DNA of 64,000 bases from Pseudomonas syringae (lineage in GTDB: Bacteria; Pseudomonadota; Gammaproteobacteria; Pseudomonadales; Pseudomonadaceae), in the NCBI RefSeq assembly GCF_021606685.1, contig NZ_WKCB01000012.1, positions 1-64,000 on the forward strand. The letters run 5' to 3'. Position 1 is the stretch's first letter. Each line of letters starts with the position of its first letter. This document shows positions 49,157 through 58,537 of this stretch, piece by piece. Position numbers and translations under genes: made by a program. The notes beneath the pieces are model-generated. The model had not been told where the DNA came from. It was given only the letters and a program-made list of their open reading frames with translations, and made no database searches.

Positions 49157-49831
49157 TCAGTCGTTGAAGTCTTCCCAGCCGCCCATCTGCTTCCAGCGGT
49201 TGACGATGCCGCAGAACAGCTCGGCGGTCTTCTCGGTGTCGTAGCGAGCCGAGTGGGCCTCGCGGCCGTCGAAGTCGATGCCGGCTGCCTGGCAGGCTTT
49301 GGCCAGCACGGTCTGGCCATAAGCCAGGCCGGCGAGGGTGGCGGTGTCGAAGCTGGAGAACGGGTGGAACGGGTTGCGCTTCATGTCCAGGCGCGTCACG
49401 GCAGCGTTCAGGAAACCCAGGTCGAAGCTGCTGTTGTGGCCCACCAGGATCGCGCGTTTGCAGCCATTGGCCTTCAACGCCTTGCGCACACCACGGAAGA
49501 TATCGGTCAGCGCCGCTTCTTCACTCACGGCCATGCGCAGCGGGTGATCGAGCTTGATCCCGGTAAATTCCAGGGCCGCCGCTTCGATATTGGCGCCTTC
49601 AAACGGCTCGACGCGGAAGAAGTGGGTGTGTTCCGGGTACACGAAACCCTGCTCATCCATGCCGATGGTGGTTGCGGCGATTTCCAGCAGGGCATCGGTG
49701 GCGCAGTTGAAGCCGCCGGTTTCTACGTCGATAACGACAGGCAGGTAGCCACGGAAACGCTCAGCCATCGGGTGGCGCGAACCACCGCCACCGCTGTGTT
49801 CCTGGTCGTCATCGTAATGGTCTTCACTCAC
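49157..49831 (-). CDS. rnt: Ribonuclease T
   Basis: A 224-residue DEDDh exoribonuclease that trims the 3' ends of tRNAs and other stable RNAs. Exo motifs: [19 protein letters not shown] and [13 protein letters not shown] (His and Asp). The start is GTG, overlapping the pyrC stop (GTGA), so rnt is translated with pyrC. Confidence 0.95.
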   Translation of the reverse strand: MSEDHYDDDQEHSGGGGSRHPMAERFRGYLPVVIDVETGGFNCATDALLEIAATTIGMDEQGFVYPEHTHFFRVEPFEGANIEAAALEFTGIKLDHPLRMAVSEEAALTDIFRGVRKALKANGCKRAILVGHNSSFDLGFLNAAVTRLDMKRNPFHPFSSFDTATLAGLAYGQTVLAKACQAAGIDFDGREAHSARYDTEKTAELFCGIVNRWKQMGGWEDFND

Positions 49832-50874
49832 TTGCTTTCCTCCAGCAGGCGCCAGCGCAGTGTTTCACCGGCGCGCAGCGGGATAACAGTCAGCTCGCCA
49901 AACGGCAGGCTGGCAGGGGCGGTCCAGTCTTCACGAACCAGGGTAATGCGGTCGGTATTCGCCGGCAGGCCGTAGAAACGCGGGCCATTAAGGCTGGCGA
50001 AGCCTTCGAGTTTGTCCAGGGCGTTGCGCTGTTCGAATGCTTCGGCGTACAGCTCGATGGCGGCATACGCGGTGTAGCAACCGGCACAGCCGCACGCGGC
50101 TTCCTTGGCGTGTTGGGCATGGGGCGCCGAGTCGGTGCCAAGGAAGAACTTGGGGCTGCCGCTGGTGGCGGCGTCGAGCAAGGCCACCTGGTGGGTGTTG
50201 CGCTTGAGGATCGGCAGGCAATAAAAATGCGGCCGAATCCCGCCCACCAGCATGTGGTTGCGGTTGTACAGCAGGTGATGCGCGGTGATGGTCGCGCCCA
50301 CGTTGGCCGAGGCCTCGCTGACGAACTGCACGGCATCGGCGGTGGTGATGTGCTCGAACACCACCTTGAGGGTCGGGAACAGCTCGACCACACGGCGCAT
50401 ATGCTCGTCGATGAAGATCTTCTCGCGATCAAACACGTCGACATCGCCACGGGTGACTTCACCGTGGATCAGCAGCGGCATGCCGACTTCAGCCATGGCT
50501 TCGATGGCCGGCAGGATCTTGTCGATGCTGGTCACACCGGAATCGGAGTTGGTGGTCGCGCCAGCCGGGTATAGCTTGGCGGCGTGCACAAAACCGGTCG
50601 CCTTGGCAGCGCGAATTTCTTCAGGCTGGGTACGGTCGGTGAGGTAGAGCACCATCAACGGTTCGAAACGGCTGCCGGCCGGTCGTGCAGCGAGGATGCG
50701 CTGGCGATAGGCGTCGGCTTCAGCGGCGTTACGCACCGGAGGTACCAGATTGGGCATGATGATGGCGCGGCCAAATGTGCGCGCTACATCGGCCACGGTT
50801 TGGGGTAACGCAGCACCATCGCGAAGATGAATATGCCAGTCGTCGGGACGCAGCAGGGTCAGGCGGTCGGACAT
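49828..50874 (-). CDS. pyrC: Dihydroorotase
   Basis: A 348-residue class II dihydroorotase of pyrimidine synthesis. Metal ligands: WHIHLRDG (His14, His16), [17 protein letters not shown] (carboxylated Lys), a His in LLIHGEV and FEHITT, and Asp in GTDSAPH. Length is as in E. coli (348). The ATG at 50874 fits the family N-terminus [16 protein letters not shown]; a 20-codon extension is rejected. It is divergent from motY. Confidence 0.96.
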   Translation of the reverse strand: MSDRLTLLRPDDWHIHLRDGAALPQTVADVARTFGRAIIMPNLVPPVRNAAEADAYRQRILAARPAGSRFEPLMVLYLTDRTQPEEIRAAKATGFVHAAKLYPAGATTNSDSGVTSIDKILPAIEAMAEVGMPLLIHGEVTRGDVDVFDREKIFIDEHMRRVVELFPTLKVVFEHITTADAVQFVSEASANVGATITAHHLLYNRNHMLVGGIRPHFYCLPILKRNTHQVALLDAATSGSPKFFLGTDSAPHAQHAKEAACGCAGCYTAYAAIELYAEAFEQRNALDKLEGFASLNGPRFYGLPANTDRITLVREDWTAPASLPFGELTVIPLRAGETLRWRLLEESK

Positions 50875-50940
50875 TGGGGATTCCAGGCGGGTCAATCTGG
50901 TGGGAATGCTACCGGAAAAGACTCTTGCAGGCACTCGCTA

Positions 50941-50967
50941 TCAAGTTTTGCCGGATGCATCCGATAG
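50941..50967 (+). promoter_or_regulatory. Sigma28 (FliA) promoter of motY
   Basis: A TCAAGTTT -35 and TCCGATAG -10 are separated by 11 bases, matching TAAAGTTT-N11-GCCGATAA at 13 of 16 positions. It is about 65 bases upstream of the motY GTG, and motY is a flagellar gene. Confidence 0.85.
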
Positions 50968-51030
50968 CCTTTCGTATGCCTTATCGATGTATGACGCTTT
51001 GAAGTGTTGTAGAAACCAGTGGAGCCTCCC

Positions 51031-51939
51031 GTGCGCCAGCATTATCTAGCCCTGCTCAGTGTGTTCGCCAGCCTGCCTGCGATGGCCCTCACGTTCCAGA
51101 CACGTCTGGAGAATATTGAGTGGAAGGTGGACGGCGACCAGTTCGAGTGCCGCCTTACCCAGCCGATCACCGATTTCGGTTCGGGCGAGTTCGTGCGTCG
51201 GGCCGGCGAGCAGGCGACGTTTCGCCTCAAAGCCTATAACGGTTCGCTGGGCGCGGGCTCGGCCACGTTGTTGGCGGCGGCAGCCCCTTGGCAGCCGGGC
51301 CGGGGCGATATCAACCTCGGCGCCGTGCGTGCTGGCAGTGGCGATGTACTCTTTAACAGCTCGCAAGCCCAGGCTGGCCGGCTGTTTACGGGCTTGCTGG
51401 AAGGGCGCAGCCCGACGGTGCGGCATTACGGGCGCGAAGGCGGTTATTCGGAAATCCGCCTGCTGCCGGTGAAGTTCAACAAGGCCTACAACGACTATCA
51501 GTTGTGCACCACCAAGCTGTTGCCGATGAATTACGACCAAGTGAAACAGACCGAAGTCGGCTTCCCCGGTGGCGGTATCGAGCTGGACGCGGCAGCCAAA
51601 AAGAAACTGGACGTGATTCTTGCGTACATGAAAGCCGACCCGACGGTTAACCATGTCGAATTGAACGGCCATTCGGACAACAGTGGCAACCGCCTGACCA
51701 ACCGTGACGTCTCACGCCGCCGTGCGCTGGCGGTGATGGACTACCTGAAGGCCAACGGTATCCAGGAATCGCAGATCACCATGCGCTTCCACGGCGAAAG
51801 TTACCCCCTGGCACCCAACACCAATGCTGCCAATCGGGCACGCAACCGTCGCGTGAATATCCAGCTTGAGCGCGTGGCAACCCCCGAAAAACCGGCGCCT
51901 CAGGCCGTTGGTCCAAGCAACCCGGCCCATACGTCGTAA
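51031..51939 (+). CDS. motY: MotY, sodium-motor/flagellar stator-stabilising protein
   Basis: A 302-residue periplasmic protein: signal peptide (MRQHYLALLSVFASLPAMA), a MotY-specific N-terminal domain (~20-150), and a C-terminal OmpA-like peptidoglycan-binding domain (VNHVELNGHSDNSGN...NRDVSRRRALAVMDYL...NRARNRRVNIQLE). In Pseudomonas it forms a ring around the flagellar rod that anchors stators. The GTG at 51031 has GGAG six bases upstream; the earlier in-frame GTG at 51019 has none. FliA promoter upstream. Confidence 0.93.
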   Translation: MRQHYLALLSVFASLPAMALTFQTRLENIEWKVDGDQFECRLTQPITDFGSGEFVRRAGEQATFRLKAYNGSLGAGSATLLAAAAPWQPGRGDINLGAVRAGSGDVLFNSSQAQAGRLFTGLLEGRSPTVRHYGREGGYSEIRLLPVKFNKAYNDYQLCTTKLLPMNYDQVKQTEVGFPGGGIELDAAAKKKLDVILAYMKADPTVNHVELNGHSDNSGNRLTNRDVSRRRALAVMDYLKANGIQESQITMRFHGESYPLAPNTNAANRARNRRVNIQLERVATPEKPAPQAVGPSNPAHTS

Positions 51940-52068
51940 CGTGCGGCCATCGGTCGCCCGCTCGACATAATCTGTCGCTTTATCTTCATTTGCTGTCGCG
52001 CCCCTGTAAATTCACGGTTTTGGTCGGTAGAATCGACGGCTTTCCGTACAACCCCGTGGAGTGATGGC

Positions 52069-53286
52069 ATGGCCGACGTAAACAAGGTCGTTCTCGCGTA
52101 TTCCGGCGGCCTGGACACTTCGGTGATCCTCAAGTGGCTGCAGGATACTTATAACTGTGAAGTGGTGACCTTCACCGCTGACCTGGGTCAGGGCGAAGAG
52201 GTCGAACCTGCACGTGCCAAGGCGCAAGCCATGGGCGTGAAAGAGATCTACATTGACGACCTGCGCGAAGAGTTCGTCCGCGATTTCGTCTTCCCGATGT
52301 TTCGCGCCAACACCGTCTACGAAGGCGAGTACCTGCTGGGTACCTCCATCGCACGTCCGCTGATCGCCAAGCGCCTTATCGAAATCGCCAACGAAACCGG
52401 CGCCGACGCCATTTCCCATGGCGCTACCGGCAAGGGCAACGACCAGGTGCGTTTCGAGCTGGGTGCCTACGCGCTCAAGCCTGGCGTGAAAGTGATTGCT
52501 CCTTGGCGTGAATGGGACCTGCTGTCCCGTGAAAAACTGATGGATTACGCTGAAAAGCACGCCATCCCGATCGAGCGCCACGGCAAGAAGAAGTCCCCGT
52601 ACTCGATGGACGCCAACCTGCTGCACATCTCCTATGAAGGCGGCGTGCTGGAAGACACCTGGACCGAGCACGAAGAAGACATGTGGAAATGGACCGTCTC
52701 CCCGGAGAACGCGCCAGACAAGCCACAGTACCTGGAACTGACCTACCGCAACGGCGACATCGTCGCGCTGGACGGCGTCGAAATGACCCCGGCCACCGTG
52801 CTGGCGACCCTGAACCGTATCGGTGGCGAACACGGTATCGGCCGTCTCGACATCGTCGAAAACCGTTACGTGGGCATGAAGTCCCGTGGCTGCTACGAAA
52901 CCCCGGGCGGCACCATCATGTTGCGCGCTCACCGCGCCATCGAGTCCATCACCCTGGACCGTGAAGTGGCTCACCTCAAAGACGAGTTGATGCCCAAGTA
53001 CGCCAGCCTGATCTACACCGGCTACTGGTGGAGCCCTGAGCGTGTGATGCTGCAACAGATGATCGACGCGTCCCAGGCCCACGTGAACGGCGTTGTGCGC
53101 CTCAAGCTGTACAAGGGCAATGTGATCGTGACCGGTCGCAAGTCCGATGAGTCGCTGTTCGATGCCAACATCGCCACCTTCGAAGAAGATGGCGGCGCTT
53201 ACAACCAGGCGGACGCAGCAGGCTTTATCAAGTTGAACGCACTGCGCATGCGCATTGCGGCCAACAAGGGCCGTAAGTTGTTCTGA
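52069..53286 (+). CDS. argG: Argininosuccinate synthase
   Basis: A 405-residue type 1 enzyme joining citrulline and aspartate with ATP. Motifs: [18 protein letters not shown] (PP-loop), [49 protein letters not shown] precedes the ATG. Ends with a strong terminator. Works downstream of argF in arginine synthesis. Confidence 0.97.
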   Translation: MADVNKVVLAYSGGLDTSVILKWLQDTYNCEVVTFTADLGQGEEVEPARAKAQAMGVKEIYIDDLREEFVRDFVFPMFRANTVYEGEYLLGTSIARPLIAKRLIEIANETGADAISHGATGKGNDQVRFELGAYALKPGVKVIAPWREWDLLSREKLMDYAEKHAIPIERHGKKKSPYSMDANLLHISYEGGVLEDTWTEHEEDMWKWTVSPENAPDKPQYLELTYRNGDIVALDGVEMTPATVLATLNRIGGEHGIGRLDIVENRYVGMKSRGCYETPGGTIMLRAHRAIESITLDREVAHLKDELMPKYASLIYTGYWWSPERVMLQQMIDASQAHVNGVVRLKLYKGNVIVTGRKSDESLFDANIATFEEDGGAYNQADAAGFIKLNALRMRIAANKGRKLF

Positions 53287-53303
53287 ATGTTCCAAATGAT
53301 GTG

Positions 53304-53338
53304 AAAAATGGCCCCTTGTTCAGGGGCCATTTTTTTTT
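53304..53338 (+). terminator. Rho-independent terminator of argG
   Basis: aatggcccct and aggggccatt pair around a short loop, then eight T. Confidence 0.92.
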
Positions 53339-53902
53339 GGCTGTATATAAATGGAAACCCTCTTGTTTATAAATGTTTAAGTTTGCTGATGCCCGGGGGC
53401 GCAAAAAGAGTTGAATGCGAATGATGGTCGGGTTTTGCCTGTGTGAATGAATTATTTACACCTGGATAGGAACTATGTCTTACAGAAAATTCACACAAGA
53501 AAGTGTTTTGTGAATATAAAAAATAGAAAGTTCTGTAGGAAATCAGGAGTGTTAATGAATGTGTCTAATGGAACTGAAATACGTGGGCCTTTTTTGCCGG
53601 CTCGTCACCGAGGACGCTGCAAGCAAGGGACGTTTCCTGAAACTTGTGTGCGCTACGTTTACCACCTTCCCCTTATCCATTGGATATTTCACTCAAAACG
53701 TGTGCAGCCCCGGAAAGATCTGAAAGGCTCTATAAAACTCGATACACCTGAGTTAGCGTTTTTTTTGTAGGCTAATTCCTAGCTGGTTGTGGGTTGCGTC
53801 TCTGCTTACTCATACTTGGGGGGGGAATGCTATGCCAACTAGGAAACGACTAGGCTATTGTGTTTGCTCTGAATAATTCGAACAGCGAAATTGGACTTTC
53901 TC
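53339..53902. other. AT-rich intergenic stretch with a possible small gene
   Basis: A ~560-base stretch between argG and a response regulator that is clearly richer in A and T than its neighbours. It contains the weak candidate ORF at 53555-53770, a short stem (aactc/gagtt) before a T-rich run at 53735-53768, and an unremarkable leader for the regulator. No conserved RNA family was recognised. Low GC could mark a regulatory region bound by H-NS/MvaT-like proteins or an acquired remnant. Confidence 0.5.
53555..53770 (+). CDS. Possible 71-residue small protein, unsupported by homology
   Basis: Starts with ATG preceded by caggagtgtta, a good Shine-Dalgarno at normal distance. The product is 71 residues (MNVSNGTEIRGPFLPARHRG... 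ending ELAFFL), basic, with two cysteines and no signal peptide or membrane helix. Codon use is unlike the high-GC neighbours and no family is recognised. Its last codons coincide with a terminator-like T run. It may equally be non-coding, and the longer in-frame form from 53447 is even less convincing. Confidence 0.2.
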   Translation: MNVSNGTEIRGPFLPARHRGRCKQGTFPETCVRYVYHLPLIHWIFHSKRVQPRKDLKGSIKLDTPELAFFL

Positions 53903-54535
53903 ATGAATAAAGTGCTGATCGTGGATGATCATCCCGTCATTCGTCTTGCTGTGCGTATGCTAATGGAGCGTCATGGTTATGAGGTCGTTGCCGAGACCGA
54001 TAACGGTGTCGATGCGTTGCAACTTGCGCGGGAGCATATGCCGGACATTGTCATACTGGATATTGGAATTCCCAAGCTCGATGGCCTGGAAGTTATCTGC
54101 CGACTGTCTTCTGCCAAACAGCCGGCACCGTTCAAGGTGTTGGTGCTCACGTCCCAGGCACCGGGCCATTTCTCCATGCGGTGCATGCAAGCGGGCGCCG
54201 CCGGCTATGTGTGCAAGCAACAGGACCTGACCGAGTTGTTGAGCGCCATAAAAGCGGTGCTCTCCGGCTACAGCTACTTCCCGAACCAGGCGCTCAATTC
54301 GGTGCGCTCCACCATGGGCAACGCCAGCGAGGCCGATATGGTCGAGCGTCTTTCGGGTCGGGAGATGATGGTGTTGCAACAGCTGGCCCGGGGCAAAACC
54401 AACAAGGAGATCGCGGATGGCATGTTCCTCAGTAACAAGACCGTCAGCACTTATAAGACACGCTTGCTGCTCAAGCTCAATGCGCGTTCGCTGGTGGACC
54501 TGATCGAGTTGGCCCAACGCAACGGCCTGGTATAG
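53903..54535 (+). CDS. NarL/LuxR-type response regulator, BvgA/EvgA-like, orphan
   Basis: A 210-residue regulator: receiver 1-120 (VDDHPVIRLAVR; Asp53 in VILDIGIPKLDGLEV; Lys in YVCKQ) and a LuxR HTH (~147-205, LSGREMMVLQQLARGKTNKEIADGMFLSNKTVSTYKTRLLLKLNARS). The receiver and HTH sequences strongly recall Bordetella BvgA (NKVLIIDDHPV, GETDNG, DIGIPKLDGLEV). No kinase is adjacent, so the partner is elsewhere. The start at 53903 has only a weak GGA upstream. Terminator after it serves both strands. Confidence 0.85.
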   Translation: MNKVLIVDDHPVIRLAVRMLMERHGYEVVAETDNGVDALQLAREHMPDIVILDIGIPKLDGLEVICRLSSAKQPAPFKVLVLTSQAPGHFSMRCMQAGAAGYVCKQQDLTELLSAIKAVLSGYSYFPNQALNSVRSTMGNASEADMVERLSGREMMVLQQLARGKTNKEIADGMFLSNKTVSTYKTRLLLKLNARSLVDLIELAQRNGLV

Positions 54536-54563
54536 GAGGAGGGCGAGATTCAAGTGAACCGGC

Positions 54564-54591
54564 ACAAAAAAGCCTCCGTCAGGGAGGCTTC
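54564..54591 (-). terminator. Rho-independent terminator, shared by convergent genes
   Basis: agcctcc and ggaggct pair; a T run follows on the minus strand. It serves the 60-residue protein gene and probably also stops the regulator gene. Confidence 0.85.
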
Positions 54592-54609
54592 CGGCCGTTA
54601 CAGGCTCTG

Positions 54610-54792
54610 TCAGAGGTCGAAGTCGTAGTCGGCCAGCTGTTTTTGCAAGCGTCGCTCTTCCAGAAGATTGTCGATAGTGCGGCGTTTGCTCAAATTGGTC
54701 TTGGCCACCTCTGCCACAGGTGCTTCAGCCCCGTCCTCATCCGACTCAACGAGGTCGTCTTCCACTTCCAGTTGTTCTTTGCCAGTGCTCAT
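54610..54792 (-). CDS. Small conserved protein, PA3496 family
   Basis: A 60-residue protein with an acidic N-terminal half (EVEDDLVESDEDGAEAP) and a basic helical C-terminal half (SKRRTIDNLLEERRLQKQLADYDFDL). It matches what I recall of P. aeruginosa PA3496 and has the same place beside nth. An envelope-integrity role has been assigned to the family name, but the mechanism is unknown. GGAG precedes the ATG. Confidence 0.75.
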   Translation of the reverse strand: MSTGKEQLEVEDDLVESDEDGAEAPVAEVAKTNLSKRRTIDNLLEERRLQKQLADYDFDL

Positions 54793-54899
54793 AAGGTTAA
54801 CTCCGGGCTAAGACTGCCGTTGGCGCTCCTTATAACGATAATCCATGGGCGGGTAAAAAAGATTTTTTCAATCGCCTGATCGAGAAAACCAATGATCCC

Positions 54900-55538
54900 T
54901 CAATCGTCAGAGGTTTTTTCCTTGTATTCGCACAGGTCCTCAATGCGACAGCTGCCGCAACGAGGCTTGCGGGCCTGGCAGACGTAGCGTCCGTGAAGGA
55001 TCAACCAGTGGTGGGAATCGAGCAGGTACGGCTTGGGTACGAACTTCATCAACTGCTTTTCCACCTCCACCACGTTCTTCCCGCGTGCAATGCCGGTACG
55101 GTTGCTGACGCGGAAAATATGCGTATCTACCGCCATCGTTAGTTGCCTGAACGCGGTGTTGAGCACCACATTGGCGGTTTTACGGCCAACCCCCGGCAGC
55201 GCTTCGAGGGCTTCGCGGGTTTGCGGCACCTGGCTGCCATGCAACTCGACCAGCAGACGGCAGGTTTCGATAACGTTTTTGGCCTTGCTGTTATACAGGC
55301 CGATGGTCTTGATGTATTCGGATAACCCTTCCACCCCCAGGGCATGGATCGCCTCGGGTGTGTTCGCTACGGGGTATAGCTTTGCCGTCGCCTTGTTGAC
55401 GCCAACGTCTGTGGATTGGGCCGACAGGATCACCGCAATCAGCAACTCGAACGGGGTGGTGTAGGCCAGTTCGGTCTTGGGTTCCGGATTGTCTTCGTGA
55501 AGCCTGCGGAAAATTTCCAGGCGTTTTGCGGCATTCAT
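54900..55538 (-). CDS. nth: Endonuclease III
   Basis: A 212-residue bifunctional DNA glycosylase/AP lyase for oxidised pyrimidines. Helix-hairpin-helix ALPGVGRKTANVVL (catalytic Lys), catalytic Asp in VDTHIFRVSNR, and a C-terminal [4Fe-4S] cluster (CQARKPRCGSCRIEDLC, spacing C-x6-C-x2-C-x5-C). It lies downstream of the rnf genes on the same strand (26-base gap), the usual nth position. Confidence 0.96.
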   Translation of the reverse strand: MNAAKRLEIFRRLHEDNPEPKTELAYTTPFELLIAVILSAQSTDVGVNKATAKLYPVANTPEAIHALGVEGLSEYIKTIGLYNSKAKNVIETCRLLVELHGSQVPQTREALEALPGVGRKTANVVLNTAFRQLTMAVDTHIFRVSNRTGIARGKNVVEVEKQLMKFVPKPYLLDSHHWLILHGRYVCQARKPRCGSCRIEDLCEYKEKTSDD

Positions 55539-55563
55539 GGGGCGGTCGGTTCCTTGCAGGCGG

Positions 55564-56058
55564 TCAGCGCGGTTTCGAATAATGGGCCCAGGCTTGATAC
55601 CCGGCGAGCAATAGCCCGAGCAGGATAAACCCGGCGGGCATCAATGTGGTGACGGTGCTCGCACGTAACAAGCCCATGCTGACCATCAACACGCCAAACA
55701 GGCCGAACAAGCGCCATTGGGCCTTGCGCTGGCCTGCTGTGAAAAAGCCTGAATATTCCAGCACGATGCACTGCACGCTGATCAGCGCAAGGTAGGCACT
55801 CAATTGCAGATACACGGGCAGCGCGAATGCCTGCAGCAGCACCTGCGCACTGCTGACCAGGGAGGCCGCCAGCATCAGGCTGGCAACCCATCGCGCTGGT
55901 GCGCCAAGGCGCGTACGCACCGCGCCCATGGCCACTGCGTAAAGCGCTACGATCAGTGCGTACACCCCGAGGAAACTCAAGGCGTTGGCCAGTGTGTCCG
56001 TCACCCCGAGCAGCGGAACGAGCATCAGCGCATGGGCCAGGCCAACGGTTTTACTCAT
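55564..56058 (-). CDS. rnfE: RnfE-like membrane subunit, shortened
   Basis: A 164-residue integral membrane protein with about six helices (SKTVGLAHALMLVPLLGVTDTLANALSFLGVYALIVALYAVAM). It corresponds to the RnfE/NqrD position but is much shorter than standard RnfE (~230 residues). It may lack one or two helices. The ATG at 56058 overlaps rnfG by 8 bases and nth follows. Assignment rests on operon position and general topology. Confidence 0.6.
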   Translation of the reverse strand: MSKTVGLAHALMLVPLLGVTDTLANALSFLGVYALIVALYAVAMGAVRTRLGAPARWVASLMLAASLVSSAQVLLQAFALPVYLQLSAYLALISVQCIVLEYSGFFTAGQRKAQWRLFGLFGVLMVSMGLLRASTVTTLMPAGFILLGLLLAGYQAWAHYSKPR

Positions 56059-56629
56059 GGGCGTCGCGCTCCAGCAATGACGATCGATGCTCATCGAAAT
56101 AGCGCAATGCGTCCTGAACCGCATGGGTCACGGCGCGGGACGTCACGGTCGCGCTGGCCATGTGATCGAATGGCGGCGGGTTATCACGTGAATGACCTTT
56201 GAACGCCGCCATCCATAGGTTGCCGTGCTCACTGATAAGGCCGCCAATGTTCGGGGTTTCTGACTGCACCAGGGTTTTGACCCCCAGCAACTGACCGTCG
56301 CGGTCGATGGCGACCAGTAACTCGATCGGCCCGACATAGCCGTCGGCGCGCAGCCGCAGCAGCAGCGCGCTGGGGTGGCCGGACAGCGTCGCGAGGTAGC
56401 CACCCTGCAACTGGCTGTTGGCCAGTGGCTGCACGGCGATCGCCAAGGGGTGAGCGAGCGGGGCATTGTCGTAGTGTGCATCGGGGAGCAGGTCGAGCAA
56501 CGCCCGGCCTTGTTGCGTTTGGGCCTGGCGGGCGGCCTGCTCGCCGGTGAGGTGTTGAAGGCCCAGAGGCAGCGCGACCCCCAACGTGGCGATCAGCGCG
56601 GCCCATGCCCAGCCTTTGGCGGCGTTCAT
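56051..56629 (-). CDS. rnfG: RnfG, FMN-carrying subunit
   Basis: A 192-residue membrane-anchored periplasmic subunit: one N-terminal helix (WAWAALIATLGVALPLGL), then an FMN-binding domain (GYVGPIELLVAIDRDGQLLGVKTLVQSETPNIGG). The covalent-FMN motif, normally S(T)GAT, reads ASAT (in MASATVTSRAV), keeping the threonine. It overlaps rnfD by 4 bases and rnfE by 8. Confidence 0.88.
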   Translation of the reverse strand: MNAAKGWAWAALIATLGVALPLGLQHLTGEQAARQAQTQQGRALLDLLPDAHYDNAPLAHPLAIAVQPLANSQLQGGYLATLSGHPSALLLRLRADGYVGPIELLVAIDRDGQLLGVKTLVQSETPNIGGLISEHGNLWMAAFKGHSRDNPPPFDHMASATVTSRAVTHAVQDALRYFDEHRSSLLERDAHE

Positions 56630-57585
56630 GCGTCCACCGCCGACGATGTCGACGCCACCCAACGCTCCAGGGCCGGCACGGCCAAATTCATCAGCAGCAC
56701 CGCAAAGGCCACACCGTCCGGGTAACCGCCCCACGTGCGAATCAGATAAGTCAGCACCCCAACACCCGCGCCGAACAGCAGGCGCGCCCTTGGGTGGCGA
56801 GGGCCGGACACCGGCTCGGTGACGATAAAAAATGCGCCGAGCAGGGTGGCGCCGCTCAACAGATGAAACAGGGGCGAGCCCTGGGAGTCAGACCCCGAGC
56901 CGTTCCAGAACAGCATGCTGCTCACAAACAGGCCCGCCAGCATGCCCACCGGGGCATGCCAACTGATTACCCGTTGTTGCAGTAGCAGAAGCCCGCCTGC
57001 CAGGTAGGCCAGGCCTACCCACTCACTGCCCTTGGCTCCCCACACGCCAAACGCCGGGCTGCGCGCGAACAACTCGTCGATGGTCAGGCTGTTATTGGTG
57101 CGCAGGGTATCCAGCGCGGTGGCCTGGGCCCAGGCGTCGGGCGCAGTGCCCTGCAATCCCAACACCTGCTGCACGCCAGCCAGCAGGTCCAGGCCATGGG
57201 CAGCGGGCCAGTGGCTCATGGATTGCGGAAAGGCAATCAGCATCAAGGCATAGCCGACCATCGCCGGGTTGAACGGGTTGCGATTGCCACCATACAGGTG
57301 CTTGCCCAGCAGCAGCCCACTGGCAACGGCCGCCACGCACAGCCACCAGGGGCAATACGGCGGCAGCGCCAGGGCCAGCAGTGTCGCCGTGACCAGGCTG
57401 CTCAGGTCATTCACGCGACGTCCCCGCAAGCGCTGTGCACCTGCATCCACCAGCACTGCACATACGCCGGCCAGCGCCAGATTGATCAGCACGCCCCAGC
57501 CGTAGAACCAGCACAGTGTCGCCACGCCTGGCAGGGTCGCCAGCAATACACGCTGCAGGGCGTGTTGCGGGTCAGCGGCCACCAT
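56626..57585 (-). CDS. rnfD: RnfD, FMN-carrying membrane subunit
   Basis: A 319-residue membrane protein with about nine helices, the conserved [22 protein letters not shown] stretch and the covalent-FMN motif SGAT ([24 protein letters not shown]). The ATG at 57585 has AGGTGG upstream and overlaps the 3' end of rnfB by 14 bases, which leaves no room for an rnfC gene between them. Confidence 0.92.
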   Translation of the reverse strand: MVAADPQHALQRVLLATLPGVATLCWFYGWGVLINLALAGVCAVLVDAGAQRLRGRRVNDLSSLVTATLLALALPPYCPWWLCVAAVASGLLLGKHLYGGNRNPFNPAMVGYALMLIAFPQSMSHWPAAHGLDLLAGVQQVLGLQGTAPDAWAQATALDTLRTNNSLTIDELFARSPAFGVWGAKGSEWVGLAYLAGGLLLLQQRVISWHAPVGMLAGLFVSSMLFWNGSGSDSQGSPLFHLLSGATLLGAFFIVTEPVSGPRHPRARLLFGAGVGVLTYLIRTWGGYPDGVAFAVLLMNLAVPALERWVASTSSAVDA

Positions 57586-58537
57586 GGGCGTCCACCTGGC
57601 GCTGCGCGGCGTCGAGCTTGCCTTGCGCTTCGGCCAACTGCTGCGGATCGGCATTCTGGTCCTGGGCTTTTTTCAGTTCGGCGCGACGCATGGCCAATTG
57701 GATCTTGGCGCGCTTGAGGTCGGCCAGCGTGCTCGCGGGCGGCGCGGCCACGGCGACGCTGTTGGCCTCCAGGGCGCCAAGCGCTTGCTCGGCCGCCTCG
57801 AACTGCTGTTGCAGGATGATCAGTTGCGACTGTTGCTCGAACGTGGGGGGATGACCAAACGCCTTCAAGGATTTGTGTAACTGCGCGCGACTCATCGCCA
57901 GGTTGATTTTGGCTTTCTTGATCGCCGCATCCAGGGCTGCCTGTTGGCTATCCTGCGGTGCCGCTTCGACCGCGGCTGTGCGCTTGGCCCGCGCTAGCCG
58001 TTCGGCGATCTTGTGTTCCTCTTCGCGTTGCAGGCGCGCGTGGCGTTGTTCAAAGCGCCGCCGTGCGCGGTCACGTTTGAGGTCGCGCGCGCGGCGCTCG
58101 GCATCATTGGCCGCCAGGCCGCCGACTATCGGCACTACCGTGGTCGGCGGGCGCATCTCGATGCAGTCGACCGGGCACGGTGCGACGCAGAGGTCGCAGC
58201 CCGTGCATTCGTCGACGATCACCGTGTGCATCAACTTGGCGGCCCCGACAATCGCATCCACCGGGCACGCCTGGATGCATTTGGTGCAGCCGATGCACTC
58301 GGCCTCGCGGATATACGCAACCTGCGCAGGCGCCTCGCCCCGGGTGGTGTCCAGAGCCAACACCGGCACGTTCAGCAAGTGCGCCAATCCATCGAGGGTT
58401 TCCTGCCCGCCCGGCGGGCACTTGTTGATCGCCTCGCCCTGGGCGATGCCCTCAGCGTAAGGTCTGCAGCCCGGGTGCCCGCATTTGCCGCATTGGGTCT
58501 GCGGTAGCAGTGCGTCGATACGTTGAATCAGGTTCAT
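57572..58537 (-). CDS. rnfB: RnfB-like iron-sulfur protein with a C-terminal helical repeat extension and no N-terminal membrane helix
   Basis: A 321-residue protein. Residues 1-45 have the [4Fe-4S] motif (Cys16, Cys19, Cys24, Cys40), and two ferredoxin clusters follow (Cys81/84/87/91 and 111/114/117/121). The N-terminal membrane helix usual for RnfB is absent: the ORF begins [16 protein letters not shown]. Residues ~145-321 are charged and helical with two related ~65-residue repeats ([17 protein letters not shown] and [17 protein letters not shown]). Such repeats recall the C-terminal part of RnfC/RsxC. ATGA overlap with rnfA; overlaps rnfD. Confidence 0.85.
   Translation of the reverse strand: MNLIQRIDALLPQTQCGKCGHPGCRPYAEGIAQGEAINKCPPGGQETLDGLAHLLNVPVLALDTTRGEAPAQVAYIREAECIGCTKCIQACPVDAIVGAAKLMHTVIVDECTGCDLCVAPCPVDCIEMRPPTTVVPIVGGLAANDAERRARDLKRDRARRRFEQRHARLQREEEHKIAERLARAKRTAAVEAAPQDSQQAALDAAIKKAKINLAMSRAQLHKSLKAFGHPPTFEQQSQLIILQQQFEAAEQALGALEANSVAVAAPPASTLADLKRAKIQLAMRRAELKKAQDQNADPQQLAEAQGKLDAAQRQVDAHGGR

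Noticed and set aside
53447..53554. N-terminal extension of the small ORF to 107 residues
   Set aside because: No Shine-Dalgarno at 53447. AT-rich sequence gives long open frames by chance. Only the part from 53555 has a plausible start.
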